Positions 23,887-35,783 are shown, counted from the first letter of the stretch. The stretch: 64,000 nucleotides of DNA from Limnoperna fortunei (GCA_944474755.1 OX104112.1:65520433-65584432), one strand, 5' to 3'. The notes: generated by a model not told the origin, from the sequence alone. Numbers and translations are program-made.

Positions 23887-24955
23887 AGCGCACCTGACCC
23901 AAAGGGTCAGTGTGAGCTATTCTCATCACTTTGCGTCTGTCGTCGGCGGCAGCATTAAACGTTTCACTTTTCAATCTTCTTCTCCAAAACCCCTTGGCCA
24001 ATTAAAACCAAGCTTGGCAGGAATGTTTATTGGGTGGTTCGTTACAAAGTTTGAGTTTTTGGTGCTGATCAAATATTAAACATGGCTGTCAGAGCCATTA
24101 GTGCATTCTGATTGGCTGAATTTCAAAAATTTTCTCATAAACCGCATGTCAGAATGATTTGAAATATTGCAGAAATGTACCTTAGATGGTCCTCTACAAG
24201 GTTTGAGTTTTTTGTGCCAATCCAAAATCCAAGATGGCCACCATTGCAGGACTTAGTTTAACATAGGACCCTATTGGAAAAACATACAAACAACTTCTCA
24301 GAAACGGTTCCACACAATGAAACCAAATTATGAAGAAATGATTGATGGATATTTATCTTATTAGTTTGATTTTTTCTAGCAATTGCAAATTGAACATGGC
24401 TTTCAGGGCCACTAATGGGTTCTGTTTTGATGAAATTTCAAAAACTTTTTACAAACGGCATTGCAGATTGATTTGAAATATTGCATTAATGTACCTTAGA
24501 TGGTCCTCTATAAAGTTTGAGTTCTTTGTGGTGATCCAAAATCCAAGATGGCCACCACTATGGAATACAGCTTAACATAGGACCCTATGGGAAAACTATA
24601 CAAACAGCTTCTAATCTGAAATTGTTCCTCACAATTAAACCAAATAATACAGAAGTGAATCTTAGATAGTATTCTTATTATTTTTAAGTTTTTCGAGCCA
24701 ATAGGAAATTCAACATGGCTGCCAGAACTGCAAATGCATTCTGATTGGCTGAAATTTTAAAATTCGTTTTATCACAAACCACTTTGTAGAACGATATGTG
24801 ATATTGTATGATCCTCTGCCAATTTGGAGTGTTTTTTTTTATCCAAAAATACAAGATTGCTTCTTCTCAGAAACTGTCCTACAAATTGCTGCTGATTGGA
24901 AATTCTAAAAGTTTTTTTGTAAGTCAGGTGAGCGATATAGGCTCTTAAGAACCTC
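23887..24955. repeat. Dispersed repeat with internal duplication
   Basis: It starts at about 23888 (CGCACCTGACCCAAAGGGTC) and ends GTCAGGTGAGCGATATAGGC at about 24923-24942, so the ends form a short inverted pair. Inside, a unit of about 300 bp with CTTAGATGGTCCTCTA and AATCCAAGATGGCCACCA is repeated (about 24180 and 24490, more degraded at about 24660). There is no coding frame. It is probably a non-autonomous mobile repeat of the type common in bivalve genomes. Confidence 0.7.
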
Positions 24956-25383
24956 TAGTTTAACTTTAAGGATACCTTTAGCTCGATTAATTCTATAGAC
25001 ACAAAACATTTGAAATAAAATGTGTTGATAGGAAATTGTTTTCCATGCAATATTTCAATCAACATAAAGTCGACAAGAAAAAGGTCGGTGACAGACCTGT
25101 AAACTCACTATAACAGAGCTTCATCCCAAATTATCAAATCATTGCTCTATGTACATAAACAAGCTGAGAAATCATTCACAAAAATGTTATTACTTGCTTT
25201 CAAATGGCCCAAAGACGACAAGCGGGACATTTAAATAGTAGCTGGCATGAACACAGAAGTCAGCAGATATAATAATTATGGTATTATGCAGCACTATAAA
25301 TCAAACTGCTGAGACGCAAATATAACGAAATATTAAGTCATCGAACCATGACTCTTGAAGATGGTGTCTAAATTTGCGACATT

Positions 25384-26263
25384 TTCTCTAGTTTAATTAA
25401 TGACCTACATTATATTTTTAATGATGGGTGTGATCCCTTAACTCTTAAGGACCACACTATTTCTAGTTTAAGTTTTGCAGATGATCTAGTCATACTGTCC
25501 AGCCCAACTGAAACCCACTTTCTTCCTTGATAAAAACCCATATTGTGTTATATTTGTTTGAGATTTAATGATCCAGTATAAATCCTCTACTTAGAGTTAG
25601 AGATGCATTTGAGTTAAAGAAAAGTATTCATAATGAAGGTTCATATACCTGATACAGCTTTGTTTCTAGTATTTTTAATGAAACAAACCTTTTCATAAAC
25701 TTAAAAACAAATAAGACACATTTTTAAAAAACCCTTAATGAAACGTATAAAATAGAAACTAAAAACCAATTACTGTCTAAATGAAAGCTCAAAATTATTC
25801 TTATACCAGAAACTTAAACAGGAAATAAAATTAGAAGAATATTTAACTAAAGAAACCTATTTTCAAAATAGACAACTTTTATCTAAATTTAGAATCAATG
25901 GTCATATACTTGAGGTCGAAATTGGTAGATATAAAAATATACCTAGGAATCAAAGATATTGTAAATTTTATAACAGCAATAAAAATGGATGATGAATTCA
26001 TTGAATGTAAACATTAATTAATTCAAAGATCCAAAGAATAGGGGAAATAAAGTCCATGTTGGTCAAATGTTCTTTGTATTTTATATTCTTGTCATTTGTA
26101 TATATGCCTTGAATAAAGACGGCAGTGGTCGTCGAAACGTCGGCAAAATATGTTTGTTAGTATATATGTATATATGTAACACGATTTGTAATTGTTTGTA
26201 TATTGTGTATCTGCTTTGACCCAAATGGGTGTAATAATGCATTAATAAATAAATAAAATGACT
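25384..26263 (+). pseudogene. Non-LTR retrotransposon (LINE) 3' fragment
   Basis: Translated from 25384 the sequence reads LINDLHYIF...LSFADDLVILSS, the reverse-transcriptase catalytic block with the FADD motif, then hits a stop at about 25528. A second recognisable block at about 25820-25990 (SKFRINGHILEVEIGRYKNI then PRNQRYCKFYN) matches the C-terminal region usual in LINE ORF2 proteins, followed by stops. The 3' end carries GACCCAAATGGGTGTAATAA and a (TAAA)n tail at about 26243-26259. It is heavily truncated at 5', with frameshifts and an internal deletion between the blocks, and is inactive. Confidence 0.82.
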
Positions 26264-26526
26264 CAGTATTTCACCAGGGTTAATCCGTTTTATCAACACA
26301 ATGACCAATGAATCGTGAAAAAGCTCAGTGTGTCTTTCCGTAAACCTACTGTATTGAATATTGAATAAAAAGCCTATAGGAAGAAGTGTGGGGTGTATAT
26401 ATATATTTAAATAACTGTTTAGAAATGTGGGGTATAGATATACAAACCCCGTTTTCATGTCTGTGAAACACACTGCAAAAAACCCCGGAACAATGCTTTA
26501 TACGGAAACCCCACAACAGTCATAAT

Positions 26527-26672
<146 letters not shown>

Positions 26673-26866
26673 ATCTTTGAACTTTGATTTGTGGGTTGTC
26701 TTTTTTTACATCGGTATTTTGTTATTTCATCATTAACAATACAGACATGCAGTTATGTATTCACAAAAATTGCAGCCTACAACAGACTGGTGACTAAATA
26801 CATTTAATAAAAACATAATCTTATGATGCTTATTACGATACCCCACAGTAATTCTAAAATATAGTA

Positions 26867-26998
26867 GGGCTGATCTGATCTATGGCCGAAATGTACAATG
26901 GGCTGATCTGATCTATGGCCGAAATGTACAATGGGCTGATCTGATCTATGGCCGAAATGTACAATGGGCTGATCTGATCTATGGCCGAAATGTACAAT
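26867..26998. repeat. Perfect 33-bp tandem repeat, four copies
   Basis: The unit begins GGGCTGATCTGATCTATGGC and ends GAAATGTACAAT, starting at 26867, 26900, 26933 and 26966. The four copies look identical, implying recent expansion. Because 33 is divisible by three, the minus strand reads LYISAIDQISP four times, but there is no other sign of a gene. Confidence 0.95.
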
Positions 26999-27430
26999 GC
27001 ACGAAATTGAATGTCCAGATACCGCACATTAAGCAATAACTTATAATAAAGATAATAACAAAATATCGAACACAAAGGAAACTTTCAACTTAATGCAAAA
27101 ACCAAAGTCCGATTAAACTTTAGAACCAGCAACCAAAAATGTAGCAATAACATCAATATTCATGACTTTGTACAGGATTTCAAAAGAAATGGTGAGTTGA
27201 ACCAGATTTTATGGCATGCTAAACCTCCCGCTTCCATTATTGTAGTATGCAAGTTGGTATGTTTTTGAAAATGGACGAGTATTATATACCTGTATATCCA
27301 ATAATCATCGCAACACAAATCACTGTGTACTGAATCTAAAAATTAGGAAAACTATCTGCAATATCAAACGAGATAGACCGATATAGAATAATTTCAATAA
27401 GGAAATGGTATCTATAGTAAAACATTAAAA
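26999..27430. other. Spacer, nothing recognised
   Basis: AT-rich sequence between the 33-bp repeat and the RT relic. I see no exon, repeat end or RNA gene. Confidence 0.4.
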
Positions 27431-27914
27431 GACATACGAGTCGTCTTTGTTATTGTAACCTTGGTGTATAAGTTTATCCCGAAGAAATTGGTGGCGTTTG
27501 TATATATACGCAATGAGAGTTCTTGCCAAAATGATCGAGAAATATAGACACTGTCTGCAGGAGAAGCTGGTATATTGCTGCATAAGTGAGGAAAATTTAT
27601 AATTTTGAAATTAAAATCGTCTCGTTTGTCTTAATTCTTGTGCTATAAGATGAACGTTGGTGTCATATTCGAGGTGTAAGTCTAAAAATGATGTAGATGA
27701 AGCTATTTCAGTGATTTCTTTATTTCCAGTTTTGAAGGATATATTTATGGAAGCCAACGAAAATTGAGGGTTGTTAATTGAAAGGATATCATCTATATTC
27801 AGAATCTACCTTCTGCTATCATCTTGTCTTTAATTAGACGGAGAAGAAATTCTTTTTCATAAGAATACAGGAACAATTTTTATGCAAATTTGGAATCCAA
27901 TACAAGTATGGTAA
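27431..27914 (-). pseudogene. Degraded reverse-transcriptase retroelement relic
   Basis: Reading the minus strand from 27914, segments in shifting frames give LPYLYWIPNLHKN, then FLYSYEKEFLLRLIKDKMIA, then NIDDILSINNPQFSLAS, then SFLDLHLEYDTNVH, then DKRDDFNFKIINFPHLCSNI followed by PASPA, and finally RDKLIHQGY. This order (YWxPKLHK, FLYSYE, xIDDxLSxNN, SxLDLxxE, DKRDDFxFxIxNFP, QGY) is that of an RT-domain family common in marine invertebrate genomes, perhaps Penelope-like. The YIDD Tyr is replaced by Asn here. Frame changes, stops and an internal deletion make it a pseudogene. The clade assignment is from memory. Confidence 0.75.
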
Positions 27915-29080
27915 GTATTTAAAGAAGTAAGGAAGGACTTATGGTTAGCCATGGGTTCGTCTGTCAAATGTTGTACGTTTGTTTGTGGAATTATCAGAGT
28001 TATCCTTCCTTGATGCCTATCCTTCCTTGATGCCTATTTCCTAAATGAGGCATTCATAGTAATGTGACATACACAAACACAATTTTGTATAAGCCTTGTC
28101 TATAGGAACAACAACATAATTATCACTGAGGGAAGTGAGGCAACTCATAGCAACTTCGTCTTTAACACGATTTAGGTCGATCATTAATGCAATATCTCAG
28201 ATTCGTAATGTGATGTTGTACTGAAGACCTTATTGTTCTTACCCAGTTAGACAGTGCTGGGTCCTTTCCCCTTTCTCTCCTTATCCATTCTCTGGGTTAG
28301 CCTTTGACTGCACCCTTAATAGTTTTGAAATTTAAATTATAGTCTACTGGTTGAGCATCTGTGAATTTAGGACCACGAGAAATAATGTTTCAGAGATTCT
28401 CGTGGTTAATGATGTTCAGATCACCAGTAATGAGATGACCTGAGGGATTGTGTATATATATATATTTTTTGCAGGCAATGGTGTTTGTATTTTATAAGAC
28501 ACTATTAGAGTAGATTGAAATATGAAGGAATCTAATCTTTCACTACTTTTCTGTTGTGAATATTGCTGATGTTAACTGCATCGGTTCATTTATTTCTGAA
28601 TTTCTTGTGAAGGAATAGTCTATTCTCATCAAGAAGAGACTCTATCCGCACAGGTTTGAAAAGACGAAAAGAAGCCATGTCGCAAATGACGATTGCCAAT
28701 CGATATTTAGATGTAAATTGATCTATTCCTCCAAACCTCCAGTGCATAATCCCCTGATAAGTTTAGACAGTTGACATGTGTAGAGAAAAGAATGTTACGA
28801 ATGTAAATGTAAACCCACTAGCTGGTTAAGACGAGAAAGAATGTAATTATACCTATTAGAGGAAGATTTACACTTCGTATTTTCTTTGGTGGTTTGACGT
28901 TTGTATTTTTTATTATCATGGCTTCTTTTGTATCTAGAATTTGTGTATAATTTCTAGAAACCTATAAATTCGGTTAGCTACAATAGTCTCAGTAATTGCT
29001 ATTTAAACTATTCAAAAAGCCCATATAAAAGATTTTTTACAAAAAAAAACGGTCATCAGTTGATGACAGACTTACTAAAA
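27915..29080. other. Spacer, possibly more retroelement debris
   Basis: There is a small direct repeat, TCCTTCCTTGATGCCTAT, at about 28002 and 28020. Minus-strand translation around 28600-28760 gives short coding-like runs with stops that may be the upstream part of the RT relic. I could not confirm this. Confidence 0.35.
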
Positions 29081-29082
29081 TA

Positions 29083-30117
29083 TACTGTCCCAAAAAGAAA
29101 CGCGACAAAATTAACATTTGTAAAAATGATTTTTTTTCTTAATATGAATTGGCTAACTAAGAAAATAAATACTGGTGATTACATTTAAACCCCATATGAC
29201 ATTTTACCTCGGACTGCATTTAAATTCAACCTATGGTTGAAAACCTGGTACGCACGTTTCGAAGCATTTTATGTATAGAGACTTAATTCACAAAATCAGT
29301 TTGTTTTGCACGTGAATTCATGGGTGATCTGCGGGCATAAAAACCCGGTACTTCTTTTCTAACGTGGTAGTCTAATTGACATCTATGCCAATGTTAGATG
29401 CAGCGGGAACATCGCTATCGATCGACTCATGCCTGAAAATCACAGACTGAGGTTGCGAGACACTTCAATGTTCACCGCAGCACGATTTCTCGCCTGTGGG
29501 AGCGGTACCAGCAGCTGGACACCACAGGATACAGAACTCGCACAGGGCGCCCACGCATCACTATCAACGCCCAGAATCTGTACCACAGAACCGTTCCTGC
29601 AACAATTTCTGCCAATAACAACCCTGGCATGCAGAGAATATCCGCCCAGACCATCCGTATTCCATTGCGAAACCATGGGTTGCGCGACAGACGACCATAG
29701 TTTGGAGCCACTTTGAGACGCCAACTTCGCAAGGCAAGGGTAGGATAGTGTAATATTGTTCGAGGATGGGATCTGCGGAACTGGAGAAGTATGTGGTTCA
29801 GCGACTAATCTTGCTTTTTGCAAGAGATGGCCGAATTAGGGTCTCGACTAAACGAACGATTTGCACAAAATTGAAGTCAACAATTGCGGAGGAGACAGCG
29901 TGATAATGTGAGCTGGCATCTATACAGATAGGATATAACAGATATTGACTAGTTTTCTGCAAAATATTGCATCCCGATGGACAAAATTAACATTTTTGGT
30001 AAATGTGATCCTTGAAAACATTTTTGCCAGATGTTAGTGTTCTGTGTTTTATTTCCGTAGTATTTTTTAATTGAAATTTATGAAGTCAACATAATTTTTT
30101 TTTTTTTGAGAGAGTAT
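29083..30117 (+). mobile_element. Degraded Tc1/mariner-like transposon
   Basis: The left end TACTGTCCCAAAAAGAAACG sits next to a TA. The right end at about 30100-30117 (TTTTTTTTTGAGAGAGTA, then TA) is its decayed inverted partner, giving about 1.03 kb. ACAAAATTAACATTTGTAAA near the left and ACAAAATTAACATTTTTGGT near 29981 are related subterminal text. It contains a broken transposase (29440-29740). The 3' half of the transposase is not readable. Confidence 0.7.
29440..29740 (+). pseudogene. Tc1/mariner transposase fragment
   Basis: The frame starting at 29440 reads SQTEVARHFNVHRSTISRLW and then ERYQQLDTTGYRTRTGRPR. This is the paired helix-turn-helix DNA-binding region, with its GRPR linker, of Tc1-like transposases. 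It continues through MQRISAQTIRIPLRNHGLRD before a stop near 29700. The N-terminus is out of frame and the DDE catalytic region is not recognisable, so the gene is dead. Longer open frames in the other five frames are shadows. Confidence 0.82.
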
Positions 30118-30863
30118 ATTAAAGCTTCTTATCTTTTAAAACGAAGTTGTTCTCTACTTTGTGACTGAAGGACGCCATGGTCTTTAACAATAGCTCTGTT
30201 TTGGAAACTAATGACTAGGATGTCTTTTGTGCAATATTTTATGGAAAAATATCAATTTTCTTGAATATTACTAACAAACGATAAACAATTTAATATTTTT
30301 TGAAAATTTCAAAATTGCGACCCATAATAATTGTCAATGTATAGGTATTGAGTCAAGCTGTAGATCGGATTTAAAGAAATAACGGAAACCCGATCACACA
30401 CAGCAGAACTCAATTACGTTTTAATTTTTTTTTTTGCACAGAAATTCATGACAATACATAAATACAGTTGCTCGCGACAGCTGCATGTAGATGGGGTGGG
30501 GTTTTACACGGGTGGTTGGGGTTTAACTTGATATATATAGGGTAATACGGATGTGCGGTCTCAATTCTCATTTTAAGTCTATGTAAACCACGGTGATTTT
30601 ACAAACAAATTGTTCCATTAACATCACTTGATCATTTTGGTAGTGAATGGACTATTTTGTCAATAGGGATGTGTAATAATAAAAGGTGGGTTTTCAAATC
30701 TCCGTCCGCAGATCCGCAGACCTGTACCTAAAAGTATCACTAGTTACCTCCCGCACCCCCCCCCCCCCCCATGGGGTATTAACGTACTCCAGTCCAAGTA
30801 ATATTTTGACGTTTTATAAGAAAATACAAAATCTGGTTTAGAAGTATTTCTGAAAATAATCTG
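30118..30863. other. Spacer with C-run
   Basis: AT-rich sequence with a run of 13-14 C at about 30757-30770. No gene was recognised before the candidate exon at 30864. Confidence 0.4.
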
Positions 30864-31107
30864 CAGAGAAACTAGACCTTTCTTCGTTCATTATGCAAAC
30901 TGGGTTTCTTTGGTGTTCGGTATTTTTTTATTAGCTTCATTTCAAAGCGCCCCTATCCGGCGGACGTTGTATTTATTAATCGAGCAATACTACAGTATGA
31001 TAGGTTTCAACCCCGCAAACTATTTGTATTGTTTTATTTGTCTTTTGCCTGTCGCAATAGGAGGCAGCTGCTTCTTGGTAATTTACGCATTACATAAAGT
31101 CTCTTGA
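30864..31107 (+). CDS. Candidate orphan exon, hydrophobic membrane-protein-like
   Basis: After an acceptor-like AATAATCTGCAG, a frame stays open to TGA at 31105-31107 for about 81 codons, with a mixed third-base pattern unlike the AT-rich surroundings. It encodes two likely membrane segments: WVSLVFGIFLLASFQ, and YLYCFICLLPVAIGGSCFLV followed by IYALH. A polar loop (APIRRTLYLLIEQYYSMIGF) lies between them. It looks like the last exon of a multi-pass membrane protein, but I found no upstream partner exon and do not recognise the family. It could be a gene remnant stranded among transposons, or chance. Confidence 0.3.
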
Positions 31108-31421
31108 TTGATGAAAATGTACAAAGTATAGTATAGAAACCTAACTTGACTTTATTTTATACAGGGACAGTCTATACTAACTGTATAGACTGTCCCCGTT
31201 TTATATATAAACCAGACATGTTCTATTTTTTTTCTAGAAACAAAATATTAATCACCTTTTATACTTATTTTAGTAATATAATTTTCATATTTGGCAAATG
31301 AGTATATCGCCAAACATTAGCCATGCAAAATTGCTACTTGAAAAAAAATGATGAAAAAAAATCAGCTTTGGAAATGTTTTGCATTCTTTGCTCGTTATAC
31401 TGCCATTGCTAGATACAGATT

Positions 31422-31476
<55 letters not shown>

Positions 31477-32207
31477 CCACTATAAACTTTTTATACAGAA
31501 TTTTGACATTATATTGAGTTGATACCATATCTTGTTTTGAAAAAGATTTTTCTTGTAAAATACTCATTGTCATTTTATCTTCTACAATCTTTTGTTTGAA
31601 TGACATACCAATAAATGTTCACAAAGACAGAAAATTATTTTATGAGTAGGCACGTAATTTCATTGTTGGCGTTAATGTTCGGCAAAAGGATTGTCCTTCA
31701 TTAGAGAGTTTTACAATGAAATCAATCTTTCTTACCTGAACGCATTCTTTGTTATTCTTAGACAATAAGAAGCTTATATACCTGACTAATCCATACAAAT
31801 ATGAAAAGGACGTGACAATTTCCCCCCTCATTTTTTACCCCTCTGTGCCTTTTCTAAAAGTTTAAACTTTTATCGATATTCTCCTTAAAATATTGACATT
31901 TGTCACTATACATTTGAATGTGTCATAACAGCAGACGTTGTATATATTTAATTAGTAAATATCCCATGGCGAACCCCACTTTATTGATACTATCGCTTTA
32001 TTTACTCTTACACAGTTGATTTCCGACCCACGACGCTCGTTGATACATTTCCATTGTGCTGTCTTGCACAAATTATCAGGGATCATCTCCTTTTAATCAC
32101 CACTTTGACCCTTAGCAAGTGTCGTATATCAATTACTACATGCCACAAATTGCCAGGTCTTATCACATTCATTAGTCAGTGGTCAGCACAGATGAAGGAG
32201 TCATTAA
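31108..32207. other. Spacer with hairpin and (TTTA)n tract
   Basis: It holds an inverted repeat at 31164-31196 (GGGACAGTCTATA / TATAGACTGTCCC, 13-bp arms, 7-nt loop) and a (TTTA)n microsatellite at about 31420-31476. No coding signal was seen. Confidence 0.6.
31420..31476. repeat. (TTTA)n microsatellite
   Basis: About 14 near-perfect TTTA units. Confidence 0.95.
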
Positions 32208-32687
32208 ATGATGGATTTAAATTCTGTGAGGATTTCACCTGAAAAAATCAGTGAACATAGTGAAATTTCAAATAATTCTTTGGATATACGTAATAGTGCT
32301 TTAAATATGAAATCAAGAGAAAATGGAATATTAAATAATACTCACACAATCCTGGTTGGATCTAAACTTGGTACGATTGAACCATCAAAGCTAGGTAATA
32401 TTGAATCAAGGCTTTCACCTAGAGTTAAACAAGGAATAGAGTTAAAAATATTAAAACCAGGTTCACTTGGATTATACAGTGATGTGAAATCTGTTACCCA
32501 AAACTACCTAAAATCGAGGGTATCTTCGCCGCTCGTTACACCGTCTACGACAGATCACGATTCAGATACTTCAACTTCTACATTAGAAAGTTTAAAAAGT
32601 GGAAATATCACGTCAGACTCAGGAAAATCAGATACTATTCAGAAAAAGGCAAGTAAACAATATACAGAAAATATACATGGGAAATAA
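32208..32687 (+). CDS. Candidate Ser/Thr-rich hypothetical protein or first exon
   Basis: A 159-codon frame opens with tandem ATGs (32208, 32211). An in-frame TAA immediately precedes it, so the start is real if the frame is used. The product is polar and Ser/Thr-rich (SSPLVTPSTTDHDSDTSTST) with LSPRVKQGIELKILKPGSLG in the middle. There is no signal peptide or membrane segment, and I recognise no family. Composition and codon mix look coding. An AATAAA lies about 290 bp past the stop. Alternatively AAAAAG|GCAAGT at 32648/32649 is a canonical GC-AG donor in phase 0, which would make this a 147-codon 5' exon. Its phase fits dixin exon 2 at 41531. Confidence 0.42.
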   Translation: MMDLNSVRISPEKISEHSEISNNSLDIRNSALNMKSRENGILNNTHTILVGSKLGTIEPSKLGNIESRLSPRVKQGIELKILKPGSLGLYSDVKSVTQNYLKSRVSSPLVTPSTTDHDSDTSTSTLESLKSGNITSDSGKSDTIQKKASKQYTENIHGK

Positions 32688-32689
32688 TT

Positions 32690-34249
32690 TAATTATCAGA
32701 AATGCACAACTATATACCCCTATGTGGTTAAAGGCATACATAACAAACACCAATGAACGAACGTAAACACAGTAAAAGTTAATATTTTGTATTTGTATGA
32801 GTAGTTAGTCCCAAATGGTATGATCCAGGAACACTATTCCAATCGTTATTTACTTTTTAGTTTTCTTGTTTAATATAGAAAGCCAAAACTGTGCAATTGA
32901 ACCATTCTATTGTCCAATTCATCTAATTTTTATAAAGTGTGCTTTGTATTTTCTTTTATTATATGAGTAATTGTATTATAAATAAACCAGTCATATTTAT
33001 ATTATATTAAATATTAACTTTATTAAGTGAATTAAATACAAAATCTCTATTGAAATTCAATCCTCTAGTTATTTTAACATGTTTGAAATTTTTAATTGTT
33101 CTGTTAAACCTCTTTGTGAAACAATTTGTTTCGGATGACTAAGAAATTAAATATAATGAAAAATAAATAATAGATATGCGAATCAATATATCGCGTGTGT
33201 TTATGTCTTTATGGGGTTAGGTTTTCACTCCATACCTGTGACTATTGGTAAATAATTCATACAATTTATTTCAGCAGCCAGAGAACACACGCATCATTGA
33301 AATTCCACTGGTGTTCGTATAAACGATCCCATTCTATGATCATTTTCAACAATAATTGTTTTGTAGGTGAGACTGAAATTGTTTCTTAACGACTTTTCTA
33401 ATTTAGAAAATATATCAAATTTTCACGATTGGTTAAACACAGACTTTTAAGTTTCCCAGCGTTTGTGTAACACAATCAATATGCATTGTTATCATAGAAG
33501 AAATCAACACTTTTACGTAGTCCAAAAAAAGACCTTATGTTGTTAATTTGATCTGGGGATAAAAACATAAAAACTTTACTTGAACGGTTTACTGTGTCCA
33601 ACATATGCCGTTTGTTAATGTCAATTTGTTTATTTTTAGTGTAAACATTCCCAGGCTGTCCAGCTATTTTGCTAAATAACTTTTCACATTAGTAAAAATA
33701 TTTCATATGGCGTTGAAAAATGCGTAACCGACGGCACAGGTGTTTACGAACCTCGTCAAGACAGGTGAAGATTTCAGTTACGGCGAAATGTTACCCTAGT
33801 TGCATTTTTTTAACGCTGTCAGAACTGGACTAAACATGCAATTTGTACCTTGTTGCCAAGCATACGTTTCTTACAAAACTGTCAGTACCACGCGTATGTT
33901 AAAGATCATTCTCATTGCTGCCATCAACAACGCCGTTTTTTCTCGACAATCGACATAAACGGGTATATAATTTATATCGTCACATAAAATTTGAAAGTAT
34001 TTTGCATAGATAAAATGTGGTAGTTTACCATTATATAGGACATATAAAAGTTATAATAAAAGTTGTAAAATACTAAAATGTGTTTACAACTATTAGTTTA
34101 GTGTCGTAATTAGTTGATACTTATATCCACCTGTGGCAAACAAGCTGGGTGCAGTTTATGTGGCTTTAGGAGGTAGATGCTTTAATTTATACCACATGTT
34201 GCACAAAACATAATGACCAGCACCCAGCAGTCACAAGCCTTGCCAGTTA
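32690..34249. other. AT-rich intergenic or intronic spacer
   Basis: It contains an AATAAA near 32980 that could terminate the preceding candidate gene. Nothing else was identified. Confidence 0.4.
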
Positions 34250-34258
34250 ACGGATAAG

Positions 34259-34324
34259 CATCCTCACAAGTCAGTGTTTCTGTGTCCACATGTGTCCACA
34301 CAGAAACCCTGACTTGTGAGGATG
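34259..34324. mobile_element. Palindromic MITE copy 1 (66 bp)
   Basis: CATCCTCACAAGTCAGTG... folds back on ...CCCTGACTTGTGAGGATG over nearly the whole length. It is flanked by ACGGATAAG (34250-34258) and ACGGGTAAG (34325-34333), a 9-bp target duplication with one mismatch. It is the same family as 36633-36719. Confidence 0.85.
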
Positions 34325-34333
34325 ACGGGTAAG

Positions 34334-35528
34334 GTCATTAGCCTTTATGGCCCAAACTGAAAGCAGGTGTACATCAGGTACAAAACACACACAAATTTGT
34401 TTGTAAGTTCTAATGCTATGGTGGGTACGTTACTTACCTTACTTGTCCTCAATTGAGGGAGGGGAGAGGAGTAAATCTTCTTATTTCAGTAACAGTTTAG
34501 TGAGGAATGTTGCAGTTTATTGTCAGCAATGTACGAGTAACGGAAAACGTTAAAAATCTATCATCCTCACAAGGACTGAACCCCTGATATGGAAGAATGA
34601 ATACCGCTTTGAATTAGTTTATTATTACTTTCAATATTACACTCAAAATTTGAATTATTACTGATAATTTATAGATACTGATTTTTGGATAAAAAAGGAC
34701 CTTTGCTTTTTATAGATAACCAAATATTATTAATCTTAATATCGAGCCATATACTAAATCGTCAGTTGACAGCTTAGGAAGCAAGCTACATAAATTTATA
34801 TGCTGACATTAAGTTCATTTTCTCGATATCGCTTTGAATCAGTTCATTATTGGTTTCAAAATTACTCTCCAAGTCTGATTTATTACATCCGCTATGTTGA
34901 GCTAATGATGTCTTTTTACATTCTAATTCCACGAAGACTTTACTCGTGAAATTATTTTCATTAAGAATAATATCGATATATCGTATATCGAAAATAATAT
35001 ATAAAAATGGAGAAACGACCTCAGAAACAGACAAATTATGCGTATGTGGTTATGAATAATTTTAATTATTTATGATAATATACGGAAAACTCGATTGGAC
35101 TTTATGAGAATCAGGTGTTTGAACAGTTTTCTATACGATTCAATTTTAAAACTAAAACCAAAGGAATTCGTTTTTATTGCTCATGCAGTTACAGAGAAGA
35201 TGAAACTATGAAAAGTACGGACAGACAGACACCAATACATGCATCACATGGGTGGATCTGGTAACATTCATGAGGATTTGTAAATGAAAGCATGCACTAG
35301 GCTCAAATGCGGATTCGTACTTCGAAAGGGGATCATTTAGATGTCGATAATATAACTATCAGAGATAAAAATTATACTTGTCGATAATTACACGTATCTG
35401 AACAACTTTAAAAAGTTGGAACAATTACGGCATTCATTGCGAATTATGGAGACTCGTCGAGATAACATTAGTAGACTAGCCAAGATATCCCGAAATGCCG
35501 ACAAAAACATATTAGGTATACTATATTA
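34334..35528. other. Spacer, one MITE-like end
   Basis: CATCCTCACAAGGACTGAAC at about 34562 resembles a solo end of the palindromic MITE family. The minus-strand 82-residue frame at 34786-35034 has no recognisable features. Confidence 0.4.
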
Positions 35529-35536
35529 GATTAAAT

Positions 35537-35783
35537 AAGGGACCTCGGTGGCCGACTGTGTTTAATGTAGTTCGTCTACTATCGATCTTGTGGTCCGTCA
35601 ACACTGATATTGCGAGTTCGAGTCTCACTGAGGGCAGGGTGCACTTGACTCCAATATTAATTTTACAAGGATTGCCAGTTTTCCTACCGAAGGTCGGGGT
35701 TTTTTCTACTGATACTCCGGCTTCCTCCCCCAATAAAAAACTGTACGCCATGATATAGCTGAAAAATTGCTGAAACCAAAATC
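35537..35783 (+). mobile_element. tRNA-derived SINE copy
   Basis: The head GGGACCTCGGTGGCCGACTG, the B-box-like GCGAGTTCGAGTCTCACTG and the shared body end at ATGATATAGCTGAAAAATTG. The A-rich tail is short. GATTAAAT at 35529-35536 and 35784-35791 is a likely target duplication. It is in the same orientation as the other copies. Confidence 0.88.

Noticed and set aside
26854..27075. Minus-strand ORF with four LYISAIDQISP repeats
   Set aside because: It is the trivial translation of the perfect 33-bp repeat, with AT-rich random flanks.
29429..29823. 95- to 127-codon open frames on both strands near 29.4-29.8 kb
   Set aside because: They are out-of-frame readings of the degraded Tc1 transposase; the family motif is visible only in the frame starting at 29440.
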